In this document: piece after piece, positions 12,965 through 20,821 of the stretch
Layout of the letters: every line of letters starts with the position of its first letter
How positions within the stretch are numbered: the first letter of the stretch is position 1
NCBI GenBank assembly: GCA_029432815.1
Contig: JAROBA010000026.1
Location: 1 to 64,000, forward strand
DNA length: 64,000 nt
From: Pontiellaceae bacterium B1224
GTDB lineage: Bacteria; Verrucomicrobiota; Kiritimatiellia; Kiritimatiellales; Pontiellaceae
Direction of reading: 5' to 3'
The notes under the pieces: generated by a model
What the model saw: the letters and a program-made list of their open reading frames with translations, nothing else
What the model was told of the DNA's origin: nothing
Databases searched by the model: none
Program-made: the position numbers and the translations under genes

Positions 12965-13327
12965 ATGGCTGATCGAATTGGAAAAAACCGCATTGCTTCC
13001 GCATCGCTCGGATCGCCCTGGTCATTTGAGCTTTCGGGTGATCAGATTGTTGTCCGCTTCCTCGGTTTGATACCCGTTTCCAAAGTACACCTCGGTGCGG
13101 TGCATTATCTGCGGCTGGCCACACGCAACGAAGTGACCCCGCTCTACTTTTTACTAAACTGGCCGCAGATGCTTTTGGCGAGCCATCGCTCGGTCTGCCC
13201 GGTTTATATTCTGCAAACCCGCAAGGGACAGAAGCTCTTTCTGAAGATGGCCGGCGGTGCCCATTTCCGCTTACGTCAGGCCATTTCCCGCCACAGCGAC
13301 CGCCGTTGCCACCAGATGGCCGCCTGA
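12965..13327 (+). CDS. Small protein of unknown function
   Basis: A 120-residue protein with GGAGATGAAAC upstream of its ATG, so it is probably translated. I do not recognise the family. The core (FELSGDQIVVRFLGLIPV, then VHLGAVHYLRLATRNE) looks like a short beta-rich fold, loosely reminiscent of bacterial PH-like domains, and the C-terminus is basic (RLRQAISRHSDRRCH). No signal peptide or clear membrane helix is seen. It stands alone between the metal transporter and a convergent ppdK, and its stop abuts an inverted repeat. The preceding 166 nt (12799-12964) hold no other recognisable feature. Confidence 0.6.
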   Translation: MADRIGKNRIASASLGSPWSFELSGDQIVVRFLGLIPVSKVHLGAVHYLRLATRNEVTPLYFLLNWPQMLLASHRSVCPVYILQTRKGQKLFLKMAGGAHFRLRQAISRHSDRRCHQMAA

Positions 13328-13330
13328 CGC

Positions 13331-13396
13331 GTGTGGCAGACTTTCCTGTCTGCCCACCCGTAACCATAGAAGCGCAGACAGGAAAGTCCGCACCAC
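13331..13396. repeat. Intergenic inverted repeat, GCAGACTTTCCTGTCTGC family
   Basis: The left arm (13331-13353) contains GCAGACTTTCCTGTCTGC and the right arm (13372-13396) contains GCAGACAGGAAAGTC, its near complement. The same element recurs at 24505-24572, so this is a dispersed family. It lies directly after the small unknown gene. Confidence 0.85.
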
Positions 13397-13404
13397 CCTA
13401 TTAA

Positions 13405-13433
13405 AAAAAGCCCGTCACGATGACGGGCTTTTT
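13405..13433. terminator. Bidirectional rho-independent terminator
   Basis: AAAAAGCCCGTCA and TGACGGGCTTTTT form a 13-bp stem around a three-base loop, with A/T runs on both sides. It can end ppdK (leftward) and the small gene (rightward). Confidence 0.85.
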
Positions 13434-13436
13434 CAG

Positions 13437-13451
13437 TTCCAAGGTTTGGAA
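13437..13451. repeat. Iterated palindrome, intergenic copy
   Basis: A perfect TTCCAAGGTTTGGAA six bases past the ppdK stop codon, between it and the terminator. Confidence 0.9.
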
Positions 13452-13456
13452 AAACG

Positions 13457-16210
13457 TTAGCCTTTGATGGCGGCCTGAGCGGCGGCCAAACGGGCAATCG
13501 GAACGCGGTACGGTGAGCAGCTGACATAGTTGAGGCCGGCTTTCGCACAGAACTTCACGCTTTCCGGGTCTCCACCGTGTTCTCCACAGATACCGCACTT
13601 GAGGTCAGGACGGGTTTCGCGTCCACGCTCGACACCGATTTTAACGAGTTGGCCAACCCCCGTCTGATCCAACGTCTGGAACGGATCAGCAGGAAGGATC
13701 TTTTCGCTGAGATAATCAGGCAGGAAGCTGCCGATATCATCGCGGCTGTAGCCGAAGGTCATCTGCGTGAGATCGTTCGTGCCGAAGCTGAAGAATTCAG
13801 CGGTTTCAGCAATCGCATCCGCCGTTAGCGCCGCCCGCGGAATTTCGATCATGGTGCCGACCATATATTTCACTTTAGCTCCGGTACGCTCGATGATCTC
13901 TTCCGCATTTTCACGAACGATCTTTTCGAGGAAGTCCAGCTCGGCTTTGGTTCCGATGAGCGGAATCATGATTTCCGGCAGGACCTTCACGGCTTTCTTC
14001 AGTTTGGACACTTTGCAGGCCGCACCGATGATGGCCTTGGTCTGCATGACGCAGAGTTCCGGATAGGTGATGGACAGACGGCAGCCGCGATGACCGAGCA
14101 TCGGGTTGAACTCGTGCAGTTCCTGTACACGCTCAGATACACGCTTCGCCGGAACGCCGAGGCGTTTCGCCATTTCCTGCTGATCCTTTTTCGTGTGCGG
14201 CACAAATTCGTGCAGCGGTGGATCGAGCAGACGAACCGTTACCGGCAGGCCGTCCATGGCCTTAAAGATGCCTTCGAAATCTTTCTGCTGATGTTTCAGC
14301 AGTTTTGCCAGCGCAGCTTTACGGGCTTTTTCATCGTCCGCCAGAATAAACTCACGGATGGCCCAGATACGGTCACCTTCAAAGAACATATGCTCGGTAC
14401 GACAAAGGCCGATCCCTTCCGCACCGAATGCGCGGGCAGCGATCGAGTCCGCCGGCGAGTCGGCATTGGTGCGCACATTCATCTTTCGGTTGGTGTCGGA
14501 CCATTTGGAGATCTGCTCATACATTTTGAAGATCGGATCTTTTCTGGCCGCAACATTTCCATCGACAACCGCCGCAACTACCGGACTCACCTGGGTTGGA
14601 ATCCGGCCTTCATAGACAGCACCCGTGGAACCGTTCAAGGAAAGCCAGTCGCCCTGCTTATAGACTTTTTTACCAATGGTGACGGTTTTCTTTTTATAGT
14701 CGATCTTCAGGTCGCCGGCACCGCAGATGCAGCATTTGCCCCAGCCACGTGCAACAACCGCCGCGTGGGAAGTCATACCGCCGGTGGAGGTCAAGACACC
14801 CTGAGCCGCCCACATTCCTCCCACGTCTTCCGGGCTGGTTTCATGACGAACGAGAACAATCTTTTCATCCGCATTCTTTTCAATGGCTGCTTCAGCCTCT
14901 TCGGCTTCGAACATGATTTTACCCACCGCAGCACCCGGACCGGCCGGAAGAGCCGAGGTGATGGCTTTGGATTTTTTCTCAGCGGAAATATCGAAGATCG
15001 GGAACAGGAGCTGTTCGAGGTCTTCGCCGGACAGCGACATCAGCGCTTCTTTCTGGTTCAGAATCTTCGGCTGCTTTTCACCGGTGTAGAAGTCAACACC
15101 GGTAGCCATTTCCACCGCCCAGCGAACACCGGCCAAACCGGTACGCTTGGCATTACGGGTCTGCAGCATAAAGAGCTTACCTTCCTGCACGGTGAACTCG
15201 ACGTCCTGCGGATACTTATAATGCTTTTCGAGGCGCCCCATGATTTTAAGGAGATCGGTATACGCCTTTTTCCAGATTGGAGATTCTTCGTTCGGCATGT
15301 CATCGAGATGATTCGGAGTACGGATACCCGCCACCACGTCTTCGCCCTGTGCGTCGACCAGATATTCACCCATCGGCTTGGAATGGCCTGTGCCACCGTC
15401 GCGGGTGAAAGCCACACCGGTACCCGATTTTGCACCCATATTACCAAAGACCATCACCTGAACATTCACAGCCGTGCCCATCAGGCCGCTGATCTTATTG
15501 ATCTGGCGATATTTTTCAGCACGTTCAGAACCCCATGAGCCGAATACGGCGCGGATGGAGAGATCGAGCTGTTCCCATGGATCCTGCGGGAAGGGTTTCT
15601 TCACCTTTTTCTGATAGACCTTTTTATAGATTTCAGTCAGCTCTTTGAGCTGCTCAGCCGTCAGATCGGTGTCTTCTTTGGCTCTGTATTTCTTCTTGAT
15701 GGCTTCGAGTTCAACTTCGAAATCGTGATGGGTCAGGCCGGTATAAGGCCCCATAACCACATCACCGAACATGTCGATGAAACGACGGTAACAGTCCCAC
15801 CCGGTACGCTCGTTGCCGCACTGTTCAATGAAACCGAGAACGGCTTTATCGTTGAGGCCAAGGTTGAGGACGGTGTCCATCATACCCGGCATGGAAACGG
15901 CCGCACCGGAACGGACCGACACGAGCAGCGGGTTCTTGGCATCGCCCAGTTTCTGGCCCATTTCCTTTTCCAGCTTCTGAAGCTGCTCCTTAAGCTGTTT
16001 TTCCATTTCAGGTGCATATTTGCCACCGGTTTTGGAATAGTAACCACATGCTTCAGTCGTGATCGTAAGACCTGGAGGTACCGGGAGATTCGCGTTTGCC
16101 ATCTCAGCGAGGTTTGCACCTTTGCCGCCGAGTACCGCTTTCATAGTCTGATCACCCTCTGTGAGTTCCTTGGAAACTCCGTAGAAGTAGACATATTTTT
16201 TCTGAGCCAT
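13457..16210 (-). CDS. ppdK: Pyruvate, phosphate dikinase
   Basis: A 917-residue cytoplasmic enzyme interconverting pyruvate, ATP and phosphate with phosphoenolpyruvate, AMP and pyrophosphate. The N-terminal nucleotide-binding domain shows GGKGANLAEM and SVRSGAAVSMPGMMDTVLNLGLND. The central phosphohistidine is in GGMTSHAAVVARG near residue 480. The C-terminal TIM barrel shows FGTNDLTQMTFGYSRDD and the CGICGEHGGDP loop with its catalytic Cys. Length matches bacterial PPDK. AAGGAG lies upstream of the ATG and a promoter is predicted further up. It is monocistronic with its own terminator. In an anaerobic fermenter it would serve pyrophosphate-linked glycolysis or gluconeogenesis. Confidence 0.97.
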   Translation of the reverse strand: MAQKKYVYFYGVSKELTEGDQTMKAVLGGKGANLAEMANANLPVPPGLTITTEACGYYSKTGGKYAPEMEKQLKEQLQKLEKEMGQKLGDAKNPLLVSVRSGAAVSMPGMMDTVLNLGLNDKAVLGFIEQCGNERTGWDCYRRFIDMFGDVVMGPYTGLTHHDFEVELEAIKKKYRAKEDTDLTAEQLKELTEIYKKVYQKKVKKPFPQDPWEQLDLSIRAVFGSWGSERAEKYRQINKISGLMGTAVNVQVMVFGNMGAKSGTGVAFTRDGGTGHSKPMGEYLVDAQGEDVVAGIRTPNHLDDMPNEESPIWKKAYTDLLKIMGRLEKHYKYPQDVEFTVQEGKLFMLQTRNAKRTGLAGVRWAVEMATGVDFYTGEKQPKILNQKEALMSLSGEDLEQLLFPIFDISAEKKSKAITSALPAGPGAAVGKIMFEAEEAEAAIEKNADEKIVLVRHETSPEDVGGMWAAQGVLTSTGGMTSHAAVVARGWGKCCICGAGDLKIDYKKKTVTIGKKVYKQGDWLSLNGSTGAVYEGRIPTQVSPVVAAVVDGNVAARKDPIFKMYEQISKWSDTNRKMNVRTNADSPADSIAARAFGAEGIGLCRTEHMFFEGDRIWAIREFILADDEKARKAALAKLLKHQQKDFEGIFKAMDGLPVTVRLLDPPLHEFVPHTKKDQQEMAKRLGVPAKRVSERVQELHEFNPMLGHRGCRLSITYPELCVMQTKAIIGAACKVSKLKKAVKVLPEIMIPLIGTKAELDFLEKIVRENAEEIIERTGAKVKYMVGTMIEIPRAALTADAIAETAEFFSFGTNDLTQMTFGYSRDDIGSFLPDYLSEKILPADPFQTLDQTGVGQLVKIGVERGRETRPDLKCGICGEHGGDPESVKFCAKAGLNYVSCSPYRVPIARLAAAQAAIKG

Positions 16211-16261
16211 TTATATTTCTCCTTATTTTCTAAAAGCCAATACAGAACAAAAAACGGACTA

Positions 16262-16289
16262 TTTTTAGCAGAGCCCCAAACAGAGTCAA
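16262..16289 (-). promoter_or_regulatory. Predicted promoter of ppdK
   Basis: On the minus strand TTGACT (16284-16289) and TAAAAA (16262-16267) are 16 bp apart, placing transcription start near 16255, about 45 nt before the ppdK ATG. Confidence 0.5.
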
Positions 16290-16334
16290 GACCACCGCCT
16301 ATATATTCCCCGCAACACTCGAAATTCCAGTATT

Positions 16335-16349
16335 TTCCAAGGTTTGGAA
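16335..16349. repeat. Iterated palindrome, intergenic copy
   Basis: A perfect TTCCAAGGTTTGGAA in the gap between divergent ppdK and the pseudopilin operon, upstream of the ppdK promoter. It has the same spacer trinucleotide as the copy at 13437, so two identical 15-mers flank ppdK. Confidence 0.9.
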
Positions 16350-16416
16350 CGGGTGCTAGGGAATTAAAAGCAAAATAAATATACCCGCTCAAAACAGCTT
16401 CGGATATGTTAGGTAT

Positions 16417-17163
16417 ATGCAGAATCATCCTGCCCAACCGAATCATTTCAGCGTCTCGCGTTCCGAGCTGCCGGCTTGCCGGCCGAAGCCTTGGCGAAGG
16501 CAGGCGAAGGCAGCGTTTACGCTCGCCGAGCTGCTGGTGGTGATTGCCATCATCGGCATCATGCTGGCTATTGCGATCCCGATGCTCGCGAACATCAGCG
16601 GGGAAACTCCGTTGGAGGCGGCGGCCCATTCCGTACATTCCGCTGCGAAGATGGCGCGGCAGCATGCGGTGGCCAACAAGCAGCCCGCCTATCTGGTTTT
16701 TCACGACGAATTCACCGACCCGGAACTGGCCTACCGGGCCTATGCGGTCTTTACGATCGACATCCACTCCCCGCCCGTTCAGGCGTCTGACGGCTATTTT
16801 ATCAAAGACTGGGAAATACTGCCTGTCGGTGTGGTGTTCGATCCCGACATCAATCCCTCCGAAAATCTATTCAACGTGTCCGGGGCCGAAGGCTGGGAAG
16901 GCGGTTTGAATAAAAACAATCTACTGAAGATTGAAGGCGTTTCAGCACCCTTGGTGGTGTGCGGTTTTAAACCCAGTGGTGAAGTGGCATCGGCCACGCA
17001 CCAGATTCATTTGGCGGAAGGCGCAGTGATCAACGGGCAGCCCCGCATCACCGTTCCCGGCGGTGGCCAGCAAATCCATTTTACAACCCTTGGAAAAAGC
17101 AGGCTGCTGGATACGCGCTATGAGGATTCGGGACAACTCATCATTCTGGATGAGGTGCCATGA
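16417..17163 (+). CDS. Prepilin-like protein (GspH / Verru_Chthon D-like) with extended leader
   Basis: A 248-residue protein with a type IV prepilin N-terminus: FTLAELLVVIAIIGIMLAIAIPML, with the +5 Glu, would be cut before the Phe by prepilin peptidase. The leader is unusually long (34 residues), and -1 is Ala instead of the usual Gly. Residues 19-33 (PACRPKPWRRQAKA region) are encoded by a GC-rich palindromic repeat at 16470-16513, so the leader looks modified by a repeat insertion. The rest is a beta-rich pseudopilin body. Its stop overlaps the next start (ATGA). First gene of a four-gene cassette. The start codon is uncertain because no clear ribosome site is seen. Confidence 0.8.
   Translation: MQNHPAQPNHFSVSRSELPACRPKPWRRQAKAAFTLAELLVVIAIIGIMLAIAIPMLANISGETPLEAAAHSVHSAAKMARQHAVANKQPAYLVFHDEFTDPELAYRAYAVFTIDIHSPPVQASDGYFIKDWEILPVGVVFDPDINPSENLFNVSGAEGWEGGLNKNNLLKIEGVSAPLVVCGFKPSGEVASATHQIHLAEGAVINGQPRITVPGGGQQIHFTTLGKSRLLDTRYEDSGQLIILDEVP
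16470..16513. repeat. Intragenic palindromic repeat within the prepilin leader
   Basis: Contains GCCGGCTTGCCGGC and AGCCTTGGCGAAGGC. The second half also occurs between genes near 27786-27800 as AGCCTTGGCAAAGGC. It adds an in-frame PKPWRRQAK-type peptide to the prepilin leader. Confidence 0.65.
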
Positions 17164-17639
17164 AACAGCCGATTCCAATCTTTGGAAAAAAGCAAAAGCC
17201 GGGCTTCACCCTCATTGAAATCCTGCTCGCCCTGCTGGTGGTTACGATCGGAGTGGTCACGATGGCAGGTCTGCTGGGCAGCTCGCTTGATGCCGGCGAC
17301 AAGGCCAGCAAGGACCTGCATGTCGTGAGCTTCGCGGACATGGTGCTCAACCACTGCCACGCGGAAGATTGGGAAAACCTGATGCCCGGCACACTGACCC
17401 TGAAGGACTATGCCGGCAATTCCACCACCCTGACGACCGGTACGACCGACCATTTCTCCAGCGAAGCTGTCGGCAAGGACGGCCGGTCGATCGAGCGCTT
17501 TACTGTTTCATACCAGCTCAATATTCAGAAAAGCGGTCGCGTGAAAACCGTGACGCTGCGCGTTTGGCCCGGATATGATATTAACGGCACACCGCGCATC
17601 TTCCACACCGAAATCTACGACTGGAAGAAGAGCGAATGA
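17160..17639 (+). CDS. Prepilin-like protein (GspI/PilV / Verru_Chthon B-like)
   Basis: A 159-residue pseudopilin. The leader MKQPIPIFGKKQKPG is followed by FTLIEILLALLVVTIGVVTMAGLL, with Gly at -1 and Glu at +5 as required by prepilin peptidase. The ALLVVTIGVVTMAGLLG pattern is characteristic of GspI/PilV and of the Verru_Chthon B family. The ATG overlaps the previous stop and its own stop overlaps the next start, so the four genes are translationally coupled. A perfect palindrome (TTCCAATCTTTGGAA, 17173-17187) encodes the PIPIFGK part of the leader. Confidence 0.87.
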   Translation: MKQPIPIFGKKQKPGFTLIEILLALLVVTIGVVTMAGLLGSSLDAGDKASKDLHVVSFADMVLNHCHAEDWENLMPGTLTLKDYAGNSTTLTTGTTDHFSSEAVGKDGRSIERFTVSYQLNIQKSGRVKTVTLRVWPGYDINGTPRIFHTEIYDWKKSE

Positions 17640-18433
17640 GCACCATGAAAAACAGACGCGGATTCACCCTGCTCGAGATCGTGGTCTCCATCACCCTGCT
17701 GGCCCTTATGGCATTGATGCTGGCGCGCATCTTCACGGAAAGCACCCGCGCCGTCGGTCAAGGCCGCGAGCGGGCCCTGCTCGATGAAACCGCGCGCTTC
17801 GTGCTCAATAATCTGGAGCAGGACATCAGCCAGGCTCTGATCCGAACCAATGTGGCCTTTCGGGTGGAACCCGGTACCGCCGGCGATACGCTCTATTGCA
17901 TTTCCCCCGGCATTCGCCGGCAAACGGAAACCTATCCGCGCGACACGGCCCCGATCCAGTTCCGGACCGTGCGCAGCACCGTGGGCCTATCCGCCCTGAA
18001 CGACCGGATCGTTTTTGAATATGCTTCATCCGCAACCGCCACCACCAAACGGGCCCTGAAAAAACTGATCGACTACTCCAACATCTATCAACCGCTCGAT
18101 CTGTTGAAATCGTCGGGCCAGGTAAACTATACCGAGCGGCTGGACTCTGATTCCGGCGTGCTGAATCAGGCGAGTCTCACGTTTCTGGATTTCGACATCA
18201 ATGGCGATCCCGACAGTAACTACGGATCGAACCAACTGCCGGACCCAGACGACCCTCCCCGCTTTGTGGATGTGCACATCGGGCTGGTTTCGTCTAAAAA
18301 TATGCAGCAGGCCATGCGGCTCTATTCCGCGCAGGGCGATGCCGTTGCGCTCGATTATCTGAGCAAACGGGAGCAGGTTTATACCCGCCGCATTTTTATG
18401 CCCAATACGGGATTTACCGGAGCGGGGTTCTGA
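17636..18433 (+). CDS. Prepilin-like protein (GspJ / Verru_Chthon C-like)
   Basis: A 265-residue pseudopilin with short leader MSTMKNRRG and helix FTLLEIVVSITLLALMALMLARIF (Gly -1, Glu +5). The following ESTRAVGQGRERALLDETARFVLNNLEQDISQAL segment is an amphipathic continuation typical of GspJ-like minor pseudopilins. A second ATG nine bases downstream (MKNRRG) is an equally reasonable start. It overlaps the previous gene by four bases and is followed within two bases by the large fourth member. Confidence 0.86.
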   Translation: MSTMKNRRGFTLLEIVVSITLLALMALMLARIFTESTRAVGQGRERALLDETARFVLNNLEQDISQALIRTNVAFRVEPGTAGDTLYCISPGIRRQTETYPRDTAPIQFRTVRSTVGLSALNDRIVFEYASSATATTKRALKKLIDYSNIYQPLDLLKSSGQVNYTERLDSDSGVLNQASLTFLDFDINGDPDSNYGSNQLPDPDDPPRFVDVHIGLVSSKNMQQAMRLYSAQGDAVALDYLSKREQVYTRRIFMPNTGFTGAGF

Positions 18434-18434
18434 A

Positions 18435-20735
18435 ATGAGCAGATGTGATTCCAATAAAAGCGGTGCCGCCCTGCTGATTGCATTGGGCTTTCTCGCCCTG
18501 CTGACTTTCCTGATTGTGGCCTTCTCCATCCAGACGCGCAACGAGCGCATTGCCGGCAGGGACTACCTCTCCGATGCCCGCGCCAAACAGCTGCTGCATA
18601 CCGCACTGACCCGGGCCATGCTGGATATCGATTCCACCTTCAGCACAAACTATCCCGACCGCCTCGCCATCGGCTCACTCGGCAACACCGGTGTTCCAAT
18701 GGTTGGAACCATTCATTTCAGCACAGAAGAACAGTATATTCCGCTGGGCAATACGGCCATTGCCTCCGCCTATCAAACCGCACGGGATGCCGCTCAGTGG
18801 GAAACGATTACGGTTTCCGATGCGGCCGATTCGGTGGCTGTCGGCCGCATGGGCTATGTCATCATCAACACCTCCGGGCTGCTGGATGCCAATTCCGTCG
18901 GCGGGCTGAGCGGCACCAGCATGCTCGAGCAACGTACTTCCGGACTTTCACCCCGGGAGATCCAGCTTGATCCCGATCTGCTTCCGGAGCTGACTGCCGT
19001 GGCCGAGCTGATCCAAGCCGATGGAACGAAGATCGAAACCGATGACGGAAATCTGGCGTTTATCCACAACCGGGAAACCGCGTGGCATCGCTTTGAATCA
19101 CTGCGGGATGTTAAAACACTCAACAGCAACGGCCGGGGTGGCGTGATGGAAGGCGATCTTTCGGCCTTCAGCACCTTCTCGCTTTTTCCCTCCAACAACT
19201 TCCAATCTCTGGAACTCACTGAGACGCTTGATCCAGCACTGCTCGAAGCGAAGCTGGTGGTGGACTGCGGCCTAAGCCAACCGGAAGCCCAAGCCGTGGT
19301 TGAAAACTATTTCGACTATATCGATGCCGACGATATCCCGCGCAACCTCCTGGGGTCCAGCCCGGAATCCGTTCCCATGATTAATGAAATATGGATGGAT
19401 GAGCTCAGCTTTTCCCAGACCGCGAACGATGAAACCAATGTGCGATACCGCGTCTCCGGCCGGCTCCATTTTGAAACGTGGTATCCGTTTGAAGACGAAC
19501 CGCCCTCCGATTTTTCACCGGAGGTGAAGGCCTTAGACCCTGAAGTCGGGCCGGATGCCGTTGAAATTATTACCGGAGAAGAATTTATCGGGCAGACCGA
19601 TTACATGACCGTCGTCTGTTCCTACAGCGACAGCTCCTCCAAAGCGTTCATCCTGCCGTTGGCGGAATTGGAAGAAGGCCCCGTGAGCGATGGAAAATTC
19701 AGTACCTATTCGTATGAATTCAGCTATGATGAACGCGTTTTGCTGGAAGTCCCCTTTCAAGTCAATCCGCCCCCCATGCCGGAGACACTGCACTTTATGG
19801 AAGACAGTATAGAGCTCACCCACTCTGTCGGAACACTGGATGCCGTCTACGAGTTCAGCCTATCAACCCCGTTTTTAGAAAACGGCGCGCATCCGGCGAT
19901 TTATGCCAGCTGCGTGGATCCGCGTATCAACTCCGAATTCACCAATACGGATCACTGGCAGCTTTCCGAAACCGACTCGGCAAATGCCATCAACGAACTG
20001 GATGACTGGGGCGAGGAATCTGATCTGAACAACAAAAGCAGCATCCAGTTATACACCCGTAATGCGCCCATGCAGAATGCTGCGGAACTGGGCCACCTTT
20101 CACTTGGCACGCCATGGCGGACCGTACGGTTGTATGGTGGCGACGCTGCTTCGGAGCTGCATCCGGTACTGGATCATTTTCATACGGGCGAAGCCCTCCG
20201 CGATGAGCCGGCACGGCCCGGACTCATTAACCGCAACAGTCCGCACCGTGCGGTGCTGGCCAGCGCCTTCGTCGGCGCCCCGATCCAGCTTGAATTTGAA
20301 ACCGGCCCGACAGACGCACGCATCACGATCGCTCAGGCTCAAGCCCTCGGCGAAAATCTGGCGGCGTATTCGGCCGAACGTATCCGCACCTCGCCCGGCC
20401 AAATTGGAAACGCCCTGTCAAACAATGTGCCGGACTGGGAAAACTGGACCGATGCGCAGAAAGAATCGATCGTGGCCAACACCTACCGGCTGTTCGGCGA
20501 ACGCGACTCCCTTTACACCATTTTTCTTGTGGCGCAGGCCGGAACGGACGCAGATGAAAACGGTCGGATTGCCGACGACGAGGTCCGCGGAACCCAGCAG
20601 GCGGTGGTGACGGTATGGCGCGATCCCGTCGACCAAACCGCCGCCATCGTTTTCTACGGGCTCACGGACACGCTTCGCAGCAGCATCAACGGCGGCGAAA
20701 CCTGGAGCACCCTGCTTGAAGCATTCCATCCCTGA
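18435..20735 (+). CDS. Large GspK-like / Verru_Chthon A-like secretion-cassette protein
   Basis: A 766-residue protein with one N-terminal membrane helix (GAALLIALGFLALLTFLIVAFSI, residues 10-32) preceded by a short polar leader. It lacks the FTLxE motif and starts SGAALL, as in GspK/PilX-type and Verru_Chthon A proteins. The next segment (RNERIAGRDYLSDARAKQLLHTALTRAM) matches the helical region after the membrane anchor in such proteins. The large remainder is probably periplasmic. I could not detect a known catalytic domain. It is the last gene of the cassette. Palindromes are at 18694-18708 (perfect) and 19200-19214 (one mismatch). Confidence 0.8.
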   Translation: MSRCDSNKSGAALLIALGFLALLTFLIVAFSIQTRNERIAGRDYLSDARAKQLLHTALTRAMLDIDSTFSTNYPDRLAIGSLGNTGVPMVGTIHFSTEEQYIPLGNTAIASAYQTARDAAQWETITVSDAADSVAVGRMGYVIINTSGLLDANSVGGLSGTSMLEQRTSGLSPREIQLDPDLLPELTAVAELIQADGTKIETDDGNLAFIHNRETAWHRFESLRDVKTLNSNGRGGVMEGDLSAFSTFSLFPSNNFQSLELTETLDPALLEAKLVVDCGLSQPEAQAVVENYFDYIDADDIPRNLLGSSPESVPMINEIWMDELSFSQTANDETNVRYRVSGRLHFETWYPFEDEPPSDFSPEVKALDPEVGPDAVEIITGEEFIGQTDYMTVVCSYSDSSSKAFILPLAELEEGPVSDGKFSTYSYEFSYDERVLLEVPFQVNPPPMPETLHFMEDSIELTHSVGTLDAVYEFSLSTPFLENGAHPAIYASCVDPRINSEFTNTDHWQLSETDSANAINELDDWGEESDLNNKSSIQLYTRNAPMQNAAELGHLSLGTPWRTVRLYGGDAASELHPVLDHFHTGEALRDEPARPGLINRNSPHRAVLASAFVGAPIQLEFETGPTDARITIAQAQALGENLAAYSAERIRTSPGQIGNALSNNVPDWENWTDAQKESIVANTYRLFGERDSLYTIFLVAQAGTDADENGRIADDEVRGTQQAVVTVWRDPVDQTAAIVFYGLTDTLRSSINGGETWSTLLEAFHP

Positions 20736-20737
20736 TT

Positions 20738-20769
20738 TTCCAACCATTGGAAGTTTCCAATGGTTGGAA
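20738..20769. repeat. Two iterated palindromes forming a nested double palindrome
   Basis: TTCCAACCATTGGAA (20738-20752) and its exact reverse complement TTCCAATGGTTGGAA (20755-20769) are separated by GT. Each is self-complementary, and the two together form a 32-bp near-perfect hairpin directly after the stop of the last pseudopilin gene. It could act as a transcript end signal or a double protein-binding site. Confidence 0.9.
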
Positions 20770-20821
20770 ATTCCCCTATACACGGCGGACATTATTTCAA
20801 TCGATTTTCGCAGGAACCAAC

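Noticed and set aside
14090-15538. 482-codon open frame opposite ppdK
   Set aside because: It mirrors the codon pattern of ppdK on the other strand, has no recognisable domain and no ribosome site.
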